From positions 11,025,753 through 11,089,752 of the forward strand of contig CATQJL010000223.1 in the NCBI GenBank assembly GCA_958299035.1: a stretch of DNA of 64,000 nt, given 5' to 3'. The stretch is from Cylicocyclus nassatus. Its lineage: Eukaryota > Nematoda > Chromadorea > Rhabditida > Strongylidae. Below the pieces are notes generated by a model. The model did no database searches. It was not told where the DNA came from and saw only the letters and a list, made by a program, of their open reading frames with translations. Below, in pieces: positions 11,301 to 23,705 of the stretch (position 1 is the stretch's first letter; every line of letters begins with the position of its first letter). Both the position numbers and the translations under genes were made by a program.

Positions 11301-13150
11301 AGGGATCCGAGTCATAGTCTACTTTTTTACGCGTTGATAAGTCGCGGTTTTTTCAGCTGGAGAGGAGCTCGCCTTTTTGAGATTGCAATATATTCCTGTT
11401 GATGATAGGTTGTAGGCAGAGGTGGCTAATATCAGAAAGAGATGGAGCCGGCTTTCTGAAGCTGAGGTGTACGTATTCCTTACAAAAAGTTGATAGTGGA
11501 GGTAGTTCCTAGAATTGCCACGTTGATATTATAGTTCATCTGCACGCTCGTGTGGTATCGGTAGCCAACTAGGGTAACGGAAGAATGAGGTCGAGGACGC
11601 CGTGAAAGTGAGGTGTTATTGGGTTTTGCGGGTTTTTTGAAGTTCTATTCTGCGGAAGGCAGCACAAAAACTGGCCAATTTTGATGAGAGAAGAGTGATG
11701 CGTATACGTCAAGGCTTTCTTCTAGAAGTGCTGCCCCCTTTTGCTGAAGCAAGGTCTCTTGCTCAAGATCAGAGAAGCGACGCACGGTCATAGTAATCAT
11801 GGCGGCTTCTTAGCGCCGAAATGCAATTGGTCGCGAGGGCCTAGGAAGTAGGCGAGAATTGCGCCGCACTTCTGGCTAGAACCGTATGTGCCAAATCCAT
11901 ATATGAGGGTTTATATTCACACATCTCCCTTCAACAGCGGCGGATAAGTCTAAAGTGAAATGGAGAACAGATGAGCAAAGCTTTGAGCGCGGGGCACTTA
12001 GCTTTTATGGCCAAGGGGTCTGATGAACTTAGTCTCTCATGACTCAAGGTAGCAGAAGAAATTACAGAATGGGCGTTTTCTTGTCAGCATTCCTGGCAGC
12101 ATTTACGAGCCACGGCGAATTTTTCGGATCATGTGCCAACTGGTCGTGTTTTTGTGTCATCCTTTACGCTTCACTTGAGGGGAAGTACGCAACTCATACG
12201 CAGGTGAATCTCTGTGAAGGCAGTGCAAACTCTTGGTTGGGTCCCAGTCGTTGTCGGTGAGATCTGCTTGAATCTCTTTCATTACCACATGGTTGCGGTT
12301 TGTTCGAGCTTAGTCCCGTTGCAACTATTCATTGCTTTTTGTCCGAAGCATATAGCAGTTTATGACTACACTATTGGCAACAAGCTGGCAGCGCTCTTTC
12401 AGTTTGTCAAGGACAACTCCGTATAAGAGAATGTGATCCCGTTCACATGTATTGCTGTCTGATGTCCAACGGGAAGTCTTCTGCCGAGTCTTGATCAACT
12501 AAATCTCTGGAAACTGCCGGTTCAACATATCGTGGGGGTTTCGATACAGATTCCATTATATAGCTGGATATTCAATGGATACTAGATAGTTCCATAGATA
12601 TGCTATTAAGATCGGAGGCGGCGAGTTCAAACAGTGTTTGAAGAGAAGCTTGGCGAAGGTAGACGCACAATAAATGCGTACTCAGACAAAAGCAATGTTG
12701 TATTCGCTTCCAGTTTCAGTGCTTCAGACGTTGCCAAGGTCATGGCACTGCGGCTTTGTTCAAGCTGGAAATAACTACTACAGTCCGATGATGATAACTG
12801 TAGCCTTTACAGCCTCACGTTTCCATGAGGACGTATCGCTCATTATAAGGGATTTCAGATGATTGTTCTGCTGGAATGTTAGACAATCATTAGGGTTTAA
12901 TGTGTTACATGCTCACTCAGTGATTTGTATTAAGCGTTTCGGTTCGGACCTCTGATCTTGCTCATCTGCGGTGTTTCAGACAGATATCTCGTTTTCGACG
13001 CTTTGAGCGTGGAATAGATAGAGTTCCGCCATCCGCTCAAGAATTTGGAGGTCACGGTGGGTTTCATTTTCAGGCCCTTCATCGAAGCGTCTCGGAGAGA
13101 AACCTCGTTACACTCCTGCCTCCATGCCCTCGGGCTTTACCTGTTCCGCT
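11301..13150. other. Non-coding right part of the inverted-repeat-bounded interval
   Basis: Short open frames at 12,039-12,426 and 12,674-12,862 show no family motif. I see no transposase signature. The sequence looks like decayed continuation of the same element. Confidence 0.35.
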
Positions 13151-13230
13151 TGTGTTGCGAAAGGGCAAAACATAGGTTTTGCCGTAGTCTATCGGAGGCA
13201 AAAGTGGAGTTTTGCAATTTCGCAACACGC
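13151..13230. repeat. Hairpin ending in GTGTTGCG / CGCAACAC
   Basis: GTGTTGCGAAAGGGCAAAAC at 13,153 pairs with the inverse that ends at 13,230. Its left half is repeated directly at 13,881-13,934, next to a run of 13 C. Confidence 0.7.
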
Positions 13231-13318
13231 TGGCTGTGTGCCAAGCACGCGGGGCGGAGCTTTTGTGAGGCGCGTGCTTGGCACTGTTTTGACCATTCCG
13301 GTCTTTCGTCAGCTTAGG
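13198..13318 (+). repeat. Dispersed 120-bp repeat R1, right copy
   Basis: Direct repeat of 9,133-9,254 with only minor differences, ending CGTCAGCTTAGGA. Confidence 0.8.
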
Positions 13319-13867
13319 ACCCACCCACCCACCCGAGACGGGGCTGCTGACAGATACAGAAGCGCGCCTAAGGATGCATTTAAGTTCTTGCAGGAATTTT
13401 GGAAGGGCGAGGCAAGGCATGGCAATGATCGAGAGGAAATGGGCAAAGTGTGCTGTGTGCATTCGCCTTACAACGTAGAACAAGCACGACCACGAGAAGA
13501 AAGATACGTCTCATATCGTTTGTGCAGTTGAGAGCATACAACGCATATGCAACACTAGGTTCTACCGTCTAGTTTTGATGTCAGTCGTTCCAGGGTGTTT
13601 GAGTCATTTGCTTCTTGGTGTTCTGGATGTATCGGTGAATTAGGAGGTTGTTTCGGAGATGTTGATCGACATTGTTCCTTGTTACGTGTTATACAGTCCC
13701 GTCAGCAAGGGCAACATCATTGTTTAGGTTCTCTCGCTCCCTTACTCTCCTTCCATAATCTCATTGATCATTAGCCTACAGGGCGTTTGTTGTTCAGTTG
13801 TATCAGTGGATAATTTGTGCTGGGAGCGTTCCCAATATTATGTTCATAGCTGACGAATGAACCTTCA

Positions 13868-13880
13868 CCCCCCCCCCCCC
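13868..13880 (+). repeat. Poly-C run (13)
   Basis: Uninterrupted C tract at the border of a repeated block. A second 13-C tract lies at 14,647-14,659. Confidence 0.9.
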
Positions 13881-13959
13881 TTGTGTTGCGAAAGGGCAAA
13901 ACATAGGTTTTGCCGTAGTCTATCGGAGGCAAAATATTCGCTTACTCTGGCACCTACCA

Positions 13960-16143
13960 TAAACTGCACAGTTTTTTGAATGCCCTCATGTTATTGCGGG
14001 GATTCACTTTCTCTGCTATTCTTTTGTTCACTTCTTTTTTCCACTCGTCCTCAACTTCTCTTGCTCCGTTGCAGGTATGCCTTTTCTTTCTTTACAATGT
14101 GTGAGAGCTTACAGCGAAGTAGACTCCGTGTTTCCTACCGTTTATTTTTGCAACTGCTAGGATTAGCAAGGCAACAATTTCATTCGCGGAAGTTCCTTGT
14201 TGTGCGGTACCCAGCAAATTGTTTATCACGTAACATCGGTAATACTACTAAGTTTGCACTGCTTAAATAACCTGGACAAATAATTAGCCTGGACTAATAA
14301 GGTGAACCACCGATGGTTCGTTGAGTTGTGCAGTTGCACCATGTGACCATAAACTTGACGCGACTTTGACCGACTTCTGGGAACTCCTGCTTCTTTCTTT
14401 ATAAGGCTTATTATTCTAGTCAAATTGTTCCTTTAAGTAATTGTTTGATTTTTTCCAGTAATTGAAGATAGGGCAGGAATTATTTGGGTTTCATACCTCA
14501 ACTTCCTCAAAATCCCATTACTTTTGCAACTTCTTCTCGTTCCAGACCACCCATACGCGCTGCTAGTAGCTTCCCGACATTATTGAATCAACGTGCCAGC
14601 TGCGTTTCAAATGGGTTCGGTCCTAATGCGGTGGTTCTCGACTTCACCCCCCCCCCCCCTCTCCCCCTCCCCCGTCGACTCATTGATCGATTCATTCCGC
14701 TGACGTAGCATATGACTGTCGGAGGCGTATGTCAGCGTGGGAAACAGCATCGGGCTACAAATCAACGCTCCTTCCATTAAATTCCTTAGTTTCTGTCGTT
14801 TCGAAACTTTAATGTTTGCGTGATCGTTAAACTTTTACGTTTTTATCGTTCCACTGCCTGCCAGACGGCGAAATGCGGTGTAATTAGTTCATTTTACAAT
14901 CCTTTCTCTTTGTGGTTTGTACTGCTGTCAGTTTTGCACGTTTTCTTCTTTTCCTCTGTCACTTGCATGCTTATTTTTGGGTTTGATTTGATTCGAGATT
15001 TATCCTCCATTTATTTTCTTGTTAGACTTTGGTTTGAGCTGTTATCCGATCAACTTTTTTGAGGAAACAGCTGGCTGTATAGAATAACATAATCTTAAGA
15101 ACCTATAAAACTCGGTCAAATGAATGGCTTGAGTCTGTCGTTAATCCTAATCACTTTGAGGGCTCTTTGGACTGCGTTCTATGGTACGTGCTTACTTTTT
15201 GGACTTTGGCAGGTGACAAGGTTTTGTGTTTCGTTTCAAACAATAGTTTGACCTTTTGTGTGAACGTCATTGTTTGAAATTATCTTTTGCTTCTCTATCT
15301 AGCGTCTTCAAATGTTTTTAATTCGAATTACTGGCCATACTCGCTCTTTATAATGGAGTGATCAAAATATCAGAACCTTTCTTTCTGATTACTCGACTTC
15401 ATTATGCTCTGATCTTTTGGCTAATGTTTATGTCCTTTTTCCAGTTCGGAAGCGCTCAACAGAAGTACTTTTCCTCTACTTAACTTCCGGTTTCTTTGTG
15501 TTTCCTTTTTCTGACACTACAGGGATTCCGTGCTTTTGTTTTCTGCTATTTCTTGTTAGCGTTAGGAAGAAAAGGGAAGGACTTTCTTAAAACAGCGGCT
15601 ATAAATACTCGGTCCTTTTTTTTTCCTTTAGCTGTTAGCATCAGGCAGGAAAAAATGAAGGAGATTTTCTGAGCCTTTTCTGTTTTTTGCACTTTACTAA
15701 ACTCGCGATAGTTTACTGGCATCTTTGTGCTGTGATTTGATGCAACGATAATCGAAATTGAAACGTAAACAACAAAATGAATGGTCAATTCAACTTTTAT
15801 GATTATATCATCTGCATATACTCTATGAAAATTCCTTACGTTATCTTTCAAGGCTTCGCACTTTCTTGTGTTCGCGCTCAGATTGCATATCACTTTTCGC
15901 TCCGACCTTATCGCCCCCGATCAAGATCACATGCCGGACATATGCTCACAAACCTTTCTTTTCTCGATAGTTGTTTGCGGCAGATTACAGCATAGCAGAA
16001 TGAAAAACAACCTTATCTATGACCAGTTGAGGCTAGTACTTCACGTTTATGCGGCATATCACACTTTACTTCAGGTATGAGCCTCACTTGTCGTCACTCA
16101 TTTTGATGAATCATTTCAGGCTGACAAATTTCGAGGCCATGTG
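13960..16143. other. Intergenic, no gene recognised
   Basis: T-rich on the plus strand, with several short open frames but no domain or coherent splice model. A 13-C tract lies at 14,647-14,659. Confidence 0.4.
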
Positions 16144-16387
16144 TTAGGCCTCGGGCATAGTTCACGCAATTTAATCGTTGCGATTCAATCGCTACAAGAC
16201 AACTGCAACAATGTCATTGCGTGCCGATCTTCTTGTATTCCGGTTGTGATAGTTATTCACTATTAGTCGTATTGAAAAGCTATCACAACCGAAATGCAAG
16301 AAGATCGGCATGCAGTGATATTGTCACAGTTGTCCTGTCGCAATCAATCGCGACGATGAAATCGCGTGAACTCTGCCCGAGGCCTAA
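16144..16387. mobile_element. Foldback element, family F1 (intact copy)
   Basis: The ends are TTAGGCCTCGGGCA at 16,144 and its inverse at 16,387. The arms pair over most of their length (for example CGGTTGTGATAG with its inverse near the centre). Related copies occur at 44,144-44,350 and at 44,937-45,761, the latter split by a Helitron-like insertion. Confidence 0.8.
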
Positions 16388-18027
16388 TAGCGTCTTTTGC
16401 TTACAGTCTGATCTTTAACTCTTTTTGGAAGTGTAGTATGAGCGCATTCCGCTGATGCACATTAAGTGCCAGGCGAAAACCTGCTTCCATCAGCTGACCC
16501 GATTGTTTTCCTCTCCTCCGATGATTTCTGATCAATTTGCACTGCCATTCTACACGGATGTCTCCATTTATTTCTATCATTCAGGATTAATTTGAGTTTA
16601 TTTATAGGAGATTTGAGTGGATTTGAATGAACACTAATACGCGCAACAGTTTACTTGTAAAGGCCTTTTCCTCAGCGCTTGCATGGCGCTGCAACATTTC
16701 TACGCCTAACGCATCATATTCCACAGTTTTTGATGGAGAAAGGGCAAAGAATGCGTGGGTTTTTCATTATATATTACTCTTTCCTGTCAAGTTTTCCTTA
16801 TGTACGTGACCTGGAATGACTAAGATTGATGATGTTTCTTCTATGTTTGCGCTACTGCATCATAAAAATTCGTGAATGTCAATTCTGTACTGCAAATCAA
16901 TATGTTATCAAATATGAAATTGCAAATTGGTTAAGTATTTCAAAGGATTTTTACATGCCGGCTATCAAAACATGCTAATAACATAACTTTGGGGCCTTCT
17001 TAGGATTACATACTTTCAAAGTATGCTTTAAATTCACATCAGGTTAGTACCAACTTGCTGATTACGAACATTAGGGCCGTTTATTGTAGTGATTACCTAT
17101 GAAGTTACGGTAGAAGTGTGGTGCAAAGCCCACCTTTATGTTTTCGTACTATTTTTGTACTCTGCCAACATAAATTTGCGAAGTTTTGCTTAGAATGTGC
17201 AGTCGCATATTCCTTCTGGAAACTTCTAGTTGAGCAGAAATCCCAATGTTCTTTTCTGATTTTCATCCCTAGAGAATAGGAATGTGCAGCAAACTCTTGC
17301 TGCTCTCAAACTAATCCTCTTAATTATTTGTTAGGAAGTGTATGACTCACGTTGGAAAACTTTTTGTAAGACTTTATTTTCATTGTCATTTCCTTAAACC
17401 GAAGTTATCTGGCTTTTGTCAGTGAATCAGCGAATTGCTTTGGTGAAAACTCTTATTTTCCTTTCCAAAAAAATTATTTTCATTGGCATTATCACTTCTC
17501 TTCTGGTGGCCAGCCCACGCTTCACTTTATATAGTGCTTCACCCATAAAATAATTCTATCCGGCCATTCATGTTTAACAAGAATGTATGGTTCTATTCTA
17601 TATTTTCTAATCGGAAAGCAATCGAATCAGGCTTCAGGGAATCTTTCATGGTACGTCCCTTTTCGGCTATCTACAATTCTTCTTCGTAACGCATTAACAT
17701 ACTAATGTAGAACTTTAGTTTTGGACTTGAATATAGTGTACGAAAATCCTGGGAAGGTTTGTACGGAAGCGTAGCAAGCAAGTGTAATGAATCACCACAC
17801 TTTCTCGACCAGAAGTTTTTGTAAGGCGGCCACTTCGCTCAAACACATGTTGTTGGTTTGTCTCGGAATGCTGATTCGAATTCTACTCTGATGGTTCTCT
17901 GAATAATGCGGGCATTTCTATTTGCACGCGGCAGTGGGCGAGCGAAATGTAGTTTCTTGAATGCAGGCTCGTTTACTCGAACAGCGCTATAGTCCATTTA
18001 TCGTAGCCTGGACTCCTTCAACAGGAT
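16388..18027. other. Intergenic, no gene recognised
   Basis: AT-rich with no supported gene. Only short open frames without motifs are present. Confidence 0.4.
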
Positions 18028-18385
18028 AGGTCAAAGGCAGCGTCCCAGCAAATTTTTGCTGTCCAATTTTTCACCTTCTCGCCATGATAAACTCATATCT
18101 GGACTTTTCAGCGCTTGAAGAAGGCGAAAATGAGCCTTTTTTGAAGCTTTCCAGGCCCTCATCCACTAAAAATACGCTGGAAGTCTTCCCTTCGCTTCTT
18201 CGTTCACTCCGCCCGCTTACTCGTGTTTTTCACTCAATGTGGGTTTGGAAAGCTTTGAAAAAAGCTCATTTTTTGCATTTTCATGCGCTCAAAAACCCAG
18301 ATATGGATTCATCATGGCGAGAAGGCTCGGAAAGGTGAAAAACTGGAAAAGGAATTTTGCCGGGACACTGGATTTGATAAGACTA
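18028..18385. mobile_element. Foldback element, about 360 bp
   Basis: The left arm (TTTTTCACCTTCTCGCCATG near 18,068) pairs with the inverse around 18,312-18,345, and pairing continues through AGATATGGATTCAT and GAAAGCTTTGAAAAAAGCTC. Outer limits are approximate. The 84-aa frame inside is a by-product of the palindrome. Confidence 0.7.
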
Positions 18386-18780
18386 GCGGGTAAAGTGCTT
18401 TTACTTTTTGAATTGCTCAAATACACATCCAGATTTTTATAGCCAGCCATTAAACCTGAAAGCAAACAAGTCTTCCGCTATGTTAAAGACCCTTGAGCGG
18501 AGGCGAAAGAAGTCTGAGAATGAGCTTTAGAAGCACCAAGGAGGTGCTTCGCGTTTCGCATAAGAAATGCTCACTTCGTGATGCGCATTACGTGCGAGGA
18601 GTTATATGATGCTGTGTCTTTCGTGCGTTCTTGGTTTTCCGCAAAATATGGACAGTAGAGCTTGAGTAAGGTCACCCTACCGAATTCTTTTTTGTTTCAT
18701 CGAAGTACTAGCTGAGATTTGCTTATGATTTACCATGCATTACTGACGAGGATGCTGAGTCTCAGGTAACAAATTCGTAT

Positions 18781-18940
18781 AGGCTGCTGCATGACGAAGG
18801 CGCAATATCTTTGGGCACGGACGCGGCTTTTAGCCACAGAGCGCATGAGGCGCAGGATTTGCAACGGTGAAAATACGCGCGCGAAACGTTCGCACCCGCT
18901 CACCTAATGCTGCTTCTGCGCCTTCGTCATGCAATAGCCT
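18781..18940. mobile_element. Small inverted-repeat element, family F2
   Basis: Ends AGGCTGCTGCATGACGAAGG and its near-inverse GCCTTCGTCATGCAATAGCC. The same end motif recurs at 22,799-23,152 in a longer foldback. Confidence 0.75.
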
Positions 18941-18947
18941 TTATTTG

Positions 18948-19403
18948 CAAGGAAAGGAAGGTTAGTCGAAGTGGCCTTTCTGTGTGGGATGTGTACTGAC
19001 TTGAACAATAGGAAAAGTTGTTTTTAAATATACCTACCTATCTTACCTGCTGCGGTTTCTGAGCAAAGAGTTCTGAAGGTTTTCATGGACAAAAGGGTTT
19101 AGTGCATGATCAGTGTAGAATCGTTGACTATTCCTAGCGTTTCGAGATGGCAGAGTTAAGTGGATATATTTAGATTAAGAATATTTATTGTACAAAGTAA
19201 CCCGGAAATTATTCGATCCGTAGAAAAAATGTTATGACTGATTTTAGCTGCACAAGCAAATTTTTGCTCATAAAAACCTTCGTAACTCCTCGCCCATGAA
19301 CCCGGCAATAAGGAAGGTAGATTTGGTGTTAGCGTTTCGTACCCTTCAGGGCAGCATCCATCTCATATTTATAAGGCTACTTCGACCAACCTTCCTTTCC
19401 TTG
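18948..19403. mobile_element. Inverted-repeat element, family F3
   Basis: The ends CAAGGAAAGGAAGGTTAGTC (18,948) and the inverse (to 19,403) are about 30 bp long with two mismatches. A diverged family member at 54,060-57,560 carries an RTE LINE. It has no coding capacity. Confidence 0.75.
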
Positions 19404-19751
19404 TAAGAGAATTACCTCATTTCCTTTAGCTTCGTTTATTTTTTCGCTAGGTCTCTCTAACTCTTTTATCTTTGTTCTCAGTGCATTAGGGCAGCTGTTT
19501 TTTCTCAGCGGAACACACAAGCATATCTCTGTTCAAATCCTCCATAATCAGCTCAAAATAGCGTTAATTGATGTGTATGTCTTTCCACATCAATGGAGAA
19601 CCGGTGAGTCAAACTTCTCAGAGTGAGCTTTCACTCTTATTGTGCGCAGCGGTGGTGGTCTATGATATTTTCAAATCATCTATGGCTCTCCGACACAAAC
19701 AGAGACGACCGAGTATTATCGTATCTGCTTTGCATGAACTTTGATCATGAG

Positions 19752-20872
19752 CAGGGTTGAGCAAGAGGTCAGGCACAAGTCTTTCCAAAACGACCCCCTC
19801 CCCAGTGAAAGTCCCTAAACGACCCCTTTGCTTCACCTCCAGGACCTCAGGCTGTGATAATTCGAAGAGATCAGCTGTTTTTGGGAGTTCTTGTTTTTGG
19901 AGGTCTGTAGGTCGACTTTCTGCGATTGCACAGCACACGCAACTTGACGGCAAGTTTTGGATTTTGGATAGCCCTACTTTTAGAGCTATAATTCCCACAG
20001 GGGTGTATTGTTTGGCTCCAAATTTGCAGTATTGCAAGAAGAGGCTTTGAGTTCAATACTCATAGCAGAAATGGAGCGATTTTTAGATTTTGAAAACAAG
20101 TTAATCGGGTCAGGCGCAACCCCTCAAAAGCTCAGGCGGCCTGACCTTTTGTGGGGTTGCGCCTGACCCGATTAACTTTATCATTGAAGAAGCTTTTTTA
20201 TTCAAGTTTTATGTGAATCGCTAGCACAACCCTCGAAGATTCCACAGTAAGTGTTTGGACTTGATTCGACTTGTTTCGGCCTTGTGGTAATCCGTTGAGT
20301 TAAAGCAGTCATGGCGAAAAACGCGCCGGTCGGAATTTTGGCATTATTTCTTACTCCACTATTTGCAAGCGATACAAAGCGCGATTTTTAGCCTAGACTA
20401 GTGGGGAACAATACTTTGTTACGAGTACAAAAAAATCGACTTTTCTCACTTTTGAAAACAAGTTAGTCATGTTTGAAAATCACGCTTTTTAGTCGTTGAG
20501 AAACACTAGATAATGCAGTAAATAATGGTTTGTAGGGCTCATAGAGGTAATTTGACGTGCTCGGAAATGATACCCATTTCACACAGCAAGCTTCCTTGAT
20601 GAATTTATAATATGTCAAGGTAGAAGAGAAGATTTGAGTTTTGGCCGAAACTTCGATTGTGAAATCAATCAGTATGCTGTTTAAACCGTTCATTCCTTCA
20701 GTACTGGTGAGGTCGCGATATCCACTAAACTAGCGCTTTTCTTCTTCACCTTAATCGTAGTATCTCCTCAATCGAATGAATTCGATTCCTAATCACGACC
20801 CCCCCCCCTCTGTCTTACCCCAGTACGACCCCCCAGGTCGGGCGCGCCTGACCCCACGCTCAACCCTGATCA
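19752..20872. mobile_element. hAT-type non-autonomous element, family H1, 8-bp target duplication
   Basis: The termini CAGGGTTGAGC and GCTCAACCCTG are flanked by direct ATCATGAG at 19,744-19,751 and 20,873-20,880. The subterminal regions (AGGTCAGGC and GCCTGACC) are also inverted. The 8-bp duplication and CAGGG ends fit the hAT superfamily. Nothing inside resembles a transposase. An inverted sub-structure lies around 20,100-20,170. H1 has a second copy at 28,783-29,752. Confidence 0.85.
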
Positions 20873-20880
20873 TGAGGCAC

Positions 20881-21223
20881 GTCTGCGGGAGGCCTGTTTA
20901 CTCAGTGTTTGTTCATGAGAATCTGTGAGCCGTGGGTAGTTATTTTGCATTGACGCAAATAAACAGCTGACCCGAAGAGTTGGCAATTCTCAGCTCAAGG
21001 ATAAACCATTTTTTTTGCATTTTGTTTACCTTCAAAGTTATACACACTGTTTGTCAACATTCTCCATTGTCTAAGGTTCAGAAACACTTTCTAGTCTAGT
21101 CCACACCACATATTATAGATTTTGTGGCGAATTTAGTGGATCTGTGGTAAAGACAACATTTGCGCGAAAACGGACGTCATACTACATTCTGCTGGTGAGC
21201 TGCGCTTGAAAAGTACCCATAAG
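20881..21223. other. Intergenic, no feature seen
   Basis: No coding or repeat structure that I can support. Confidence 0.4.
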
Positions 21224-22269
21224 GCGCAAGCACACTATATTGAGCGGATTACTCGACTATTTATACGCATGTCGATATCGGTGAAATTGGAAGCGGATCC
21301 AAATCGCGTGCGAGCTAATCCTCTATGCACCGGTTTATCCACACAGAGTAAAGAGGAACTATAATGAGGTCTACCCCACTCGTCCCACTTTTGGCGATTG
21401 TAATGGGCCCACGCGGGCACTTTTTTCCATCTCGAGTATACACATTGTCGATCTAAATTGAATTCGCACAGTGGTCCTCATTGACACGCATCGCGATTAT
21501 TAGAAAAACTTTACAGTCGGAATCGTCAGCACACGTGGCGATAGGGCGTTTCGCAGGAATGCTTCGTGCAACGGTAGCGAATTCATTCTTCAATACTGCT
21601 TTATTTGCACGATTTCTTGCAAACATAACCCTTGAACAAATCAATTGTTACCGTTTACTCTTGAATTAAAAGTTATAGTGGCGTTTTTCCATAGTTTTTG
21701 ACAAGATTTTTGGACAAGTCCTTGATCAACTGCACTTGCTCATGAGGCTCATGTCGGCCTGTAAATGACGGTGTTTGCCCGTTTGAGTGTCGTCATAATA
21801 ATTTTATCTCGTGTGCAGTTCATCTGTACCGTAAATCGAGAGACACACTTTTTAAATCTTGACTTTCTTGTAAGATTTGATGAATTAATTGTGCTGCTCC
21901 GTTTTGCGGTACATCGCAGTTACAACTAACTCATTAGTTTTAGATGTAATGACATGCGCCATATTTTTTCTCTCACATTATCACAGTTCTGCCCCGTATG
22001 ATTAGACGGAATCGATTCGATTGTCCACGCAGTTTTGGGTATTTACACTTCTCATTGCTAATTCGGAGCCCTAAACGAACCATTGTTCTGGCAGCTCGTA
22101 TCTGAGATTAGGAAATTCAAATTTAAACTCTCGCTTAGTACCGTATGCGAGGATGTTCATTGGTCGAGTCGCAATAATACGGTACTGGGCAGTAGTTTAG
22201 TCTTGAATTTCTCTGCCACGAGTGTATTATACGATTCGTTGACCGCACGGACTGCACATACCCTGCGGA

Positions 22270-22633
22270 CAGTGGCGTACCGAGGGGGGGGGGCGCCCCC
22301 CCCCCCCCCGAGAACGGGTCGCGAAATTTTTGAAAGTTACTTACATGAGTCATAAAAATGTGCAAAAGACTTATTTATACTTGTAAGTATTTAAAATAAT
22401 TTTTAAAATTTTTAAAAATTCAATTTAGCTTTATAAAAAAATATTTTCGGGGGCGTGGCTGACGCTACGCCCCCTTTTTCTAAAAATTTTGGGTTATAAG
22501 CCCGCGAAAATTTTCAGAAGCATACCAAAAATTTTTTTTCGGTGCGTGGCTACCGCCACGCACCTTCATCAGAAAAATTTTTTTGTCGCGCCCCCCCCCC
22601 CTCCCCCGAGCCGAAATCCTGGGTACGCCACTG
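22270..22633. mobile_element. hAT-type MITE, 364 bp, 8-bp target duplication
   Basis: The termini CAGTGGCGTACC and GGGTACGCCACTG are flanked by direct CCTGCGGA at 22,262-22,269 and 22,634-22,641. G and C homopolymers lie just inside each end. The centre contains two GGCGTGGC-type motifs. The surrounding DNA is itself an imperfect inverted structure (GATTCGTTGACCGC near 22,231 and its inverse near 22,750), so the element inserted into an older foldback. Confidence 0.9.
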
Positions 22634-22798
22634 CCTGCGGACCATGCGCGGCGTGGCTTACTTGTCGCGAGAGCACGACTTTACAGTGGCAAATTTGTAC
22701 TGGGGCAAGTGTTTTACCTCGCGGCGCGTGCTCTACAGTGATGTCCAGTCCGCGCGGTCAACGAATCAACTGTACTTACCTTTGAGAAGTAAAGATTA

Positions 22799-23152
22799 CG
22801 GCCATACGAAGGCGCAAAATGAGTACTAGGGCGGGCACGAACGCAGTGCGTGTATATTTACTGTTGTACAGCCGAGTAACATTTCCGCTTGATATAGTGT
22901 GCTTGCACTGGAAATGCTGTAAAGTTTGCGTGTAAACAAATAGCTACGCCTAATGCCGATCACTTTCGCGCACAAAATGCCATTATTGCGTGGCTATTTG
23001 TTCACGCGCAGATTTTACCGCATTTTCTCGGCATCTCAAGCACACTACATCAAGGGGAAATCTAATCGACTGTAAACCTGCGCCTCAGTCCTCTGCGGCT
23101 AATGAAGCCGAGTTCGCGCCCCTAGGTTTAGCGCCTTCGTGCGGCAGTAGTC
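22799..23152. mobile_element. Foldback element, family F2 (long copy)
   Basis: The arms include CATACGAAGGCGCA and its inverse TGCGCCTTCG-like end, then GTGTGCTTG / CAAGCACAC and AACAAATAGC / GCTATTTGTT. An additional inverted copy of the internal GCAAGCACACTATAT motif lies far to the left at 21,226-21,255. Confidence 0.7.
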
Positions 23153-23705
23153 TATAGCTTAGGCAAGGTCCCTCTATTAATACTCACCTAAAGTCTAGAT
23201 ACCGGGACTACATTGAACAATTTTTAAACATAGCGATAGAACGACCTGGGATGGTTTATACTGTACAGTAATGCCGTGTTGTGGGCTTATTGTCTTGGTC
23301 GGTTAAAGGGTCTTCATGCCGAATAATTACGCTAGATGATAAGTTCACTCGGTTTGCCCTCAAGACTGTTAAAATTTTCGTGGTTTAGTCAGGCATGAAA
23401 ATAAAATTGCACGTTGGGTTTATTGAAATCTTTTTATGAAGTTCACGAAAGACCAAATAGAGGATGAAAGAAATCGCGATCGCGACCTAAATGTAAACAC
23501 TTCCATTGATCCACTCTTTTTTTTTTGTTGTTTGCTCGTGCTCAGCACGCATGTAATGACACGTCATTGTTAGGGTTTTACTGATAGACACATTGTGTAA
23601 TCGCAGCTTATCCAGACTTTCTGCGTTCCTCAACAAAGGCCTTCTGGTTTCTGATGCATAAATAAACGAATTAAGTCGTTCCTTTGTTGATCTATCATTC
23701 TTTCA

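Larger units (their letters stand above)
8987..13958. repeat. Interval bounded by a perfect 29-bp inverted repeat
   Basis: The sequence at 8,987-9,015 (containing GGTGCCAGAGTAAGCGAATA) is repeated exactly, in inverse, at 13,930-13,958. Inside lie a foldback at 9,011-9,135, direct copies of a 120-bp repeat at both ends, a hairpin-rich 56-bp tandem array, and no recognisable transposase. It may be one large non-autonomous element or a cluster of related small ones. There is no clear target duplication. Confidence 0.45.

Noticed and set aside
13079..13531. Overlapping frames of about 90-135 codons on both strands
   Set aside because: They coincide with the R1 repeat and its hairpin, and lack any domain.
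22083..22829. Proline-rich short frames
   Set aside because: They are translations of the poly-G/poly-C ends of the hAT MITE.
23430..23495. ATG-containing first exon for the LMBR1-type gene
   Set aside because: An open stretch with a GTAAAC donor exists, but its phase does not fit either acceptor at 23,706 or 23,765.
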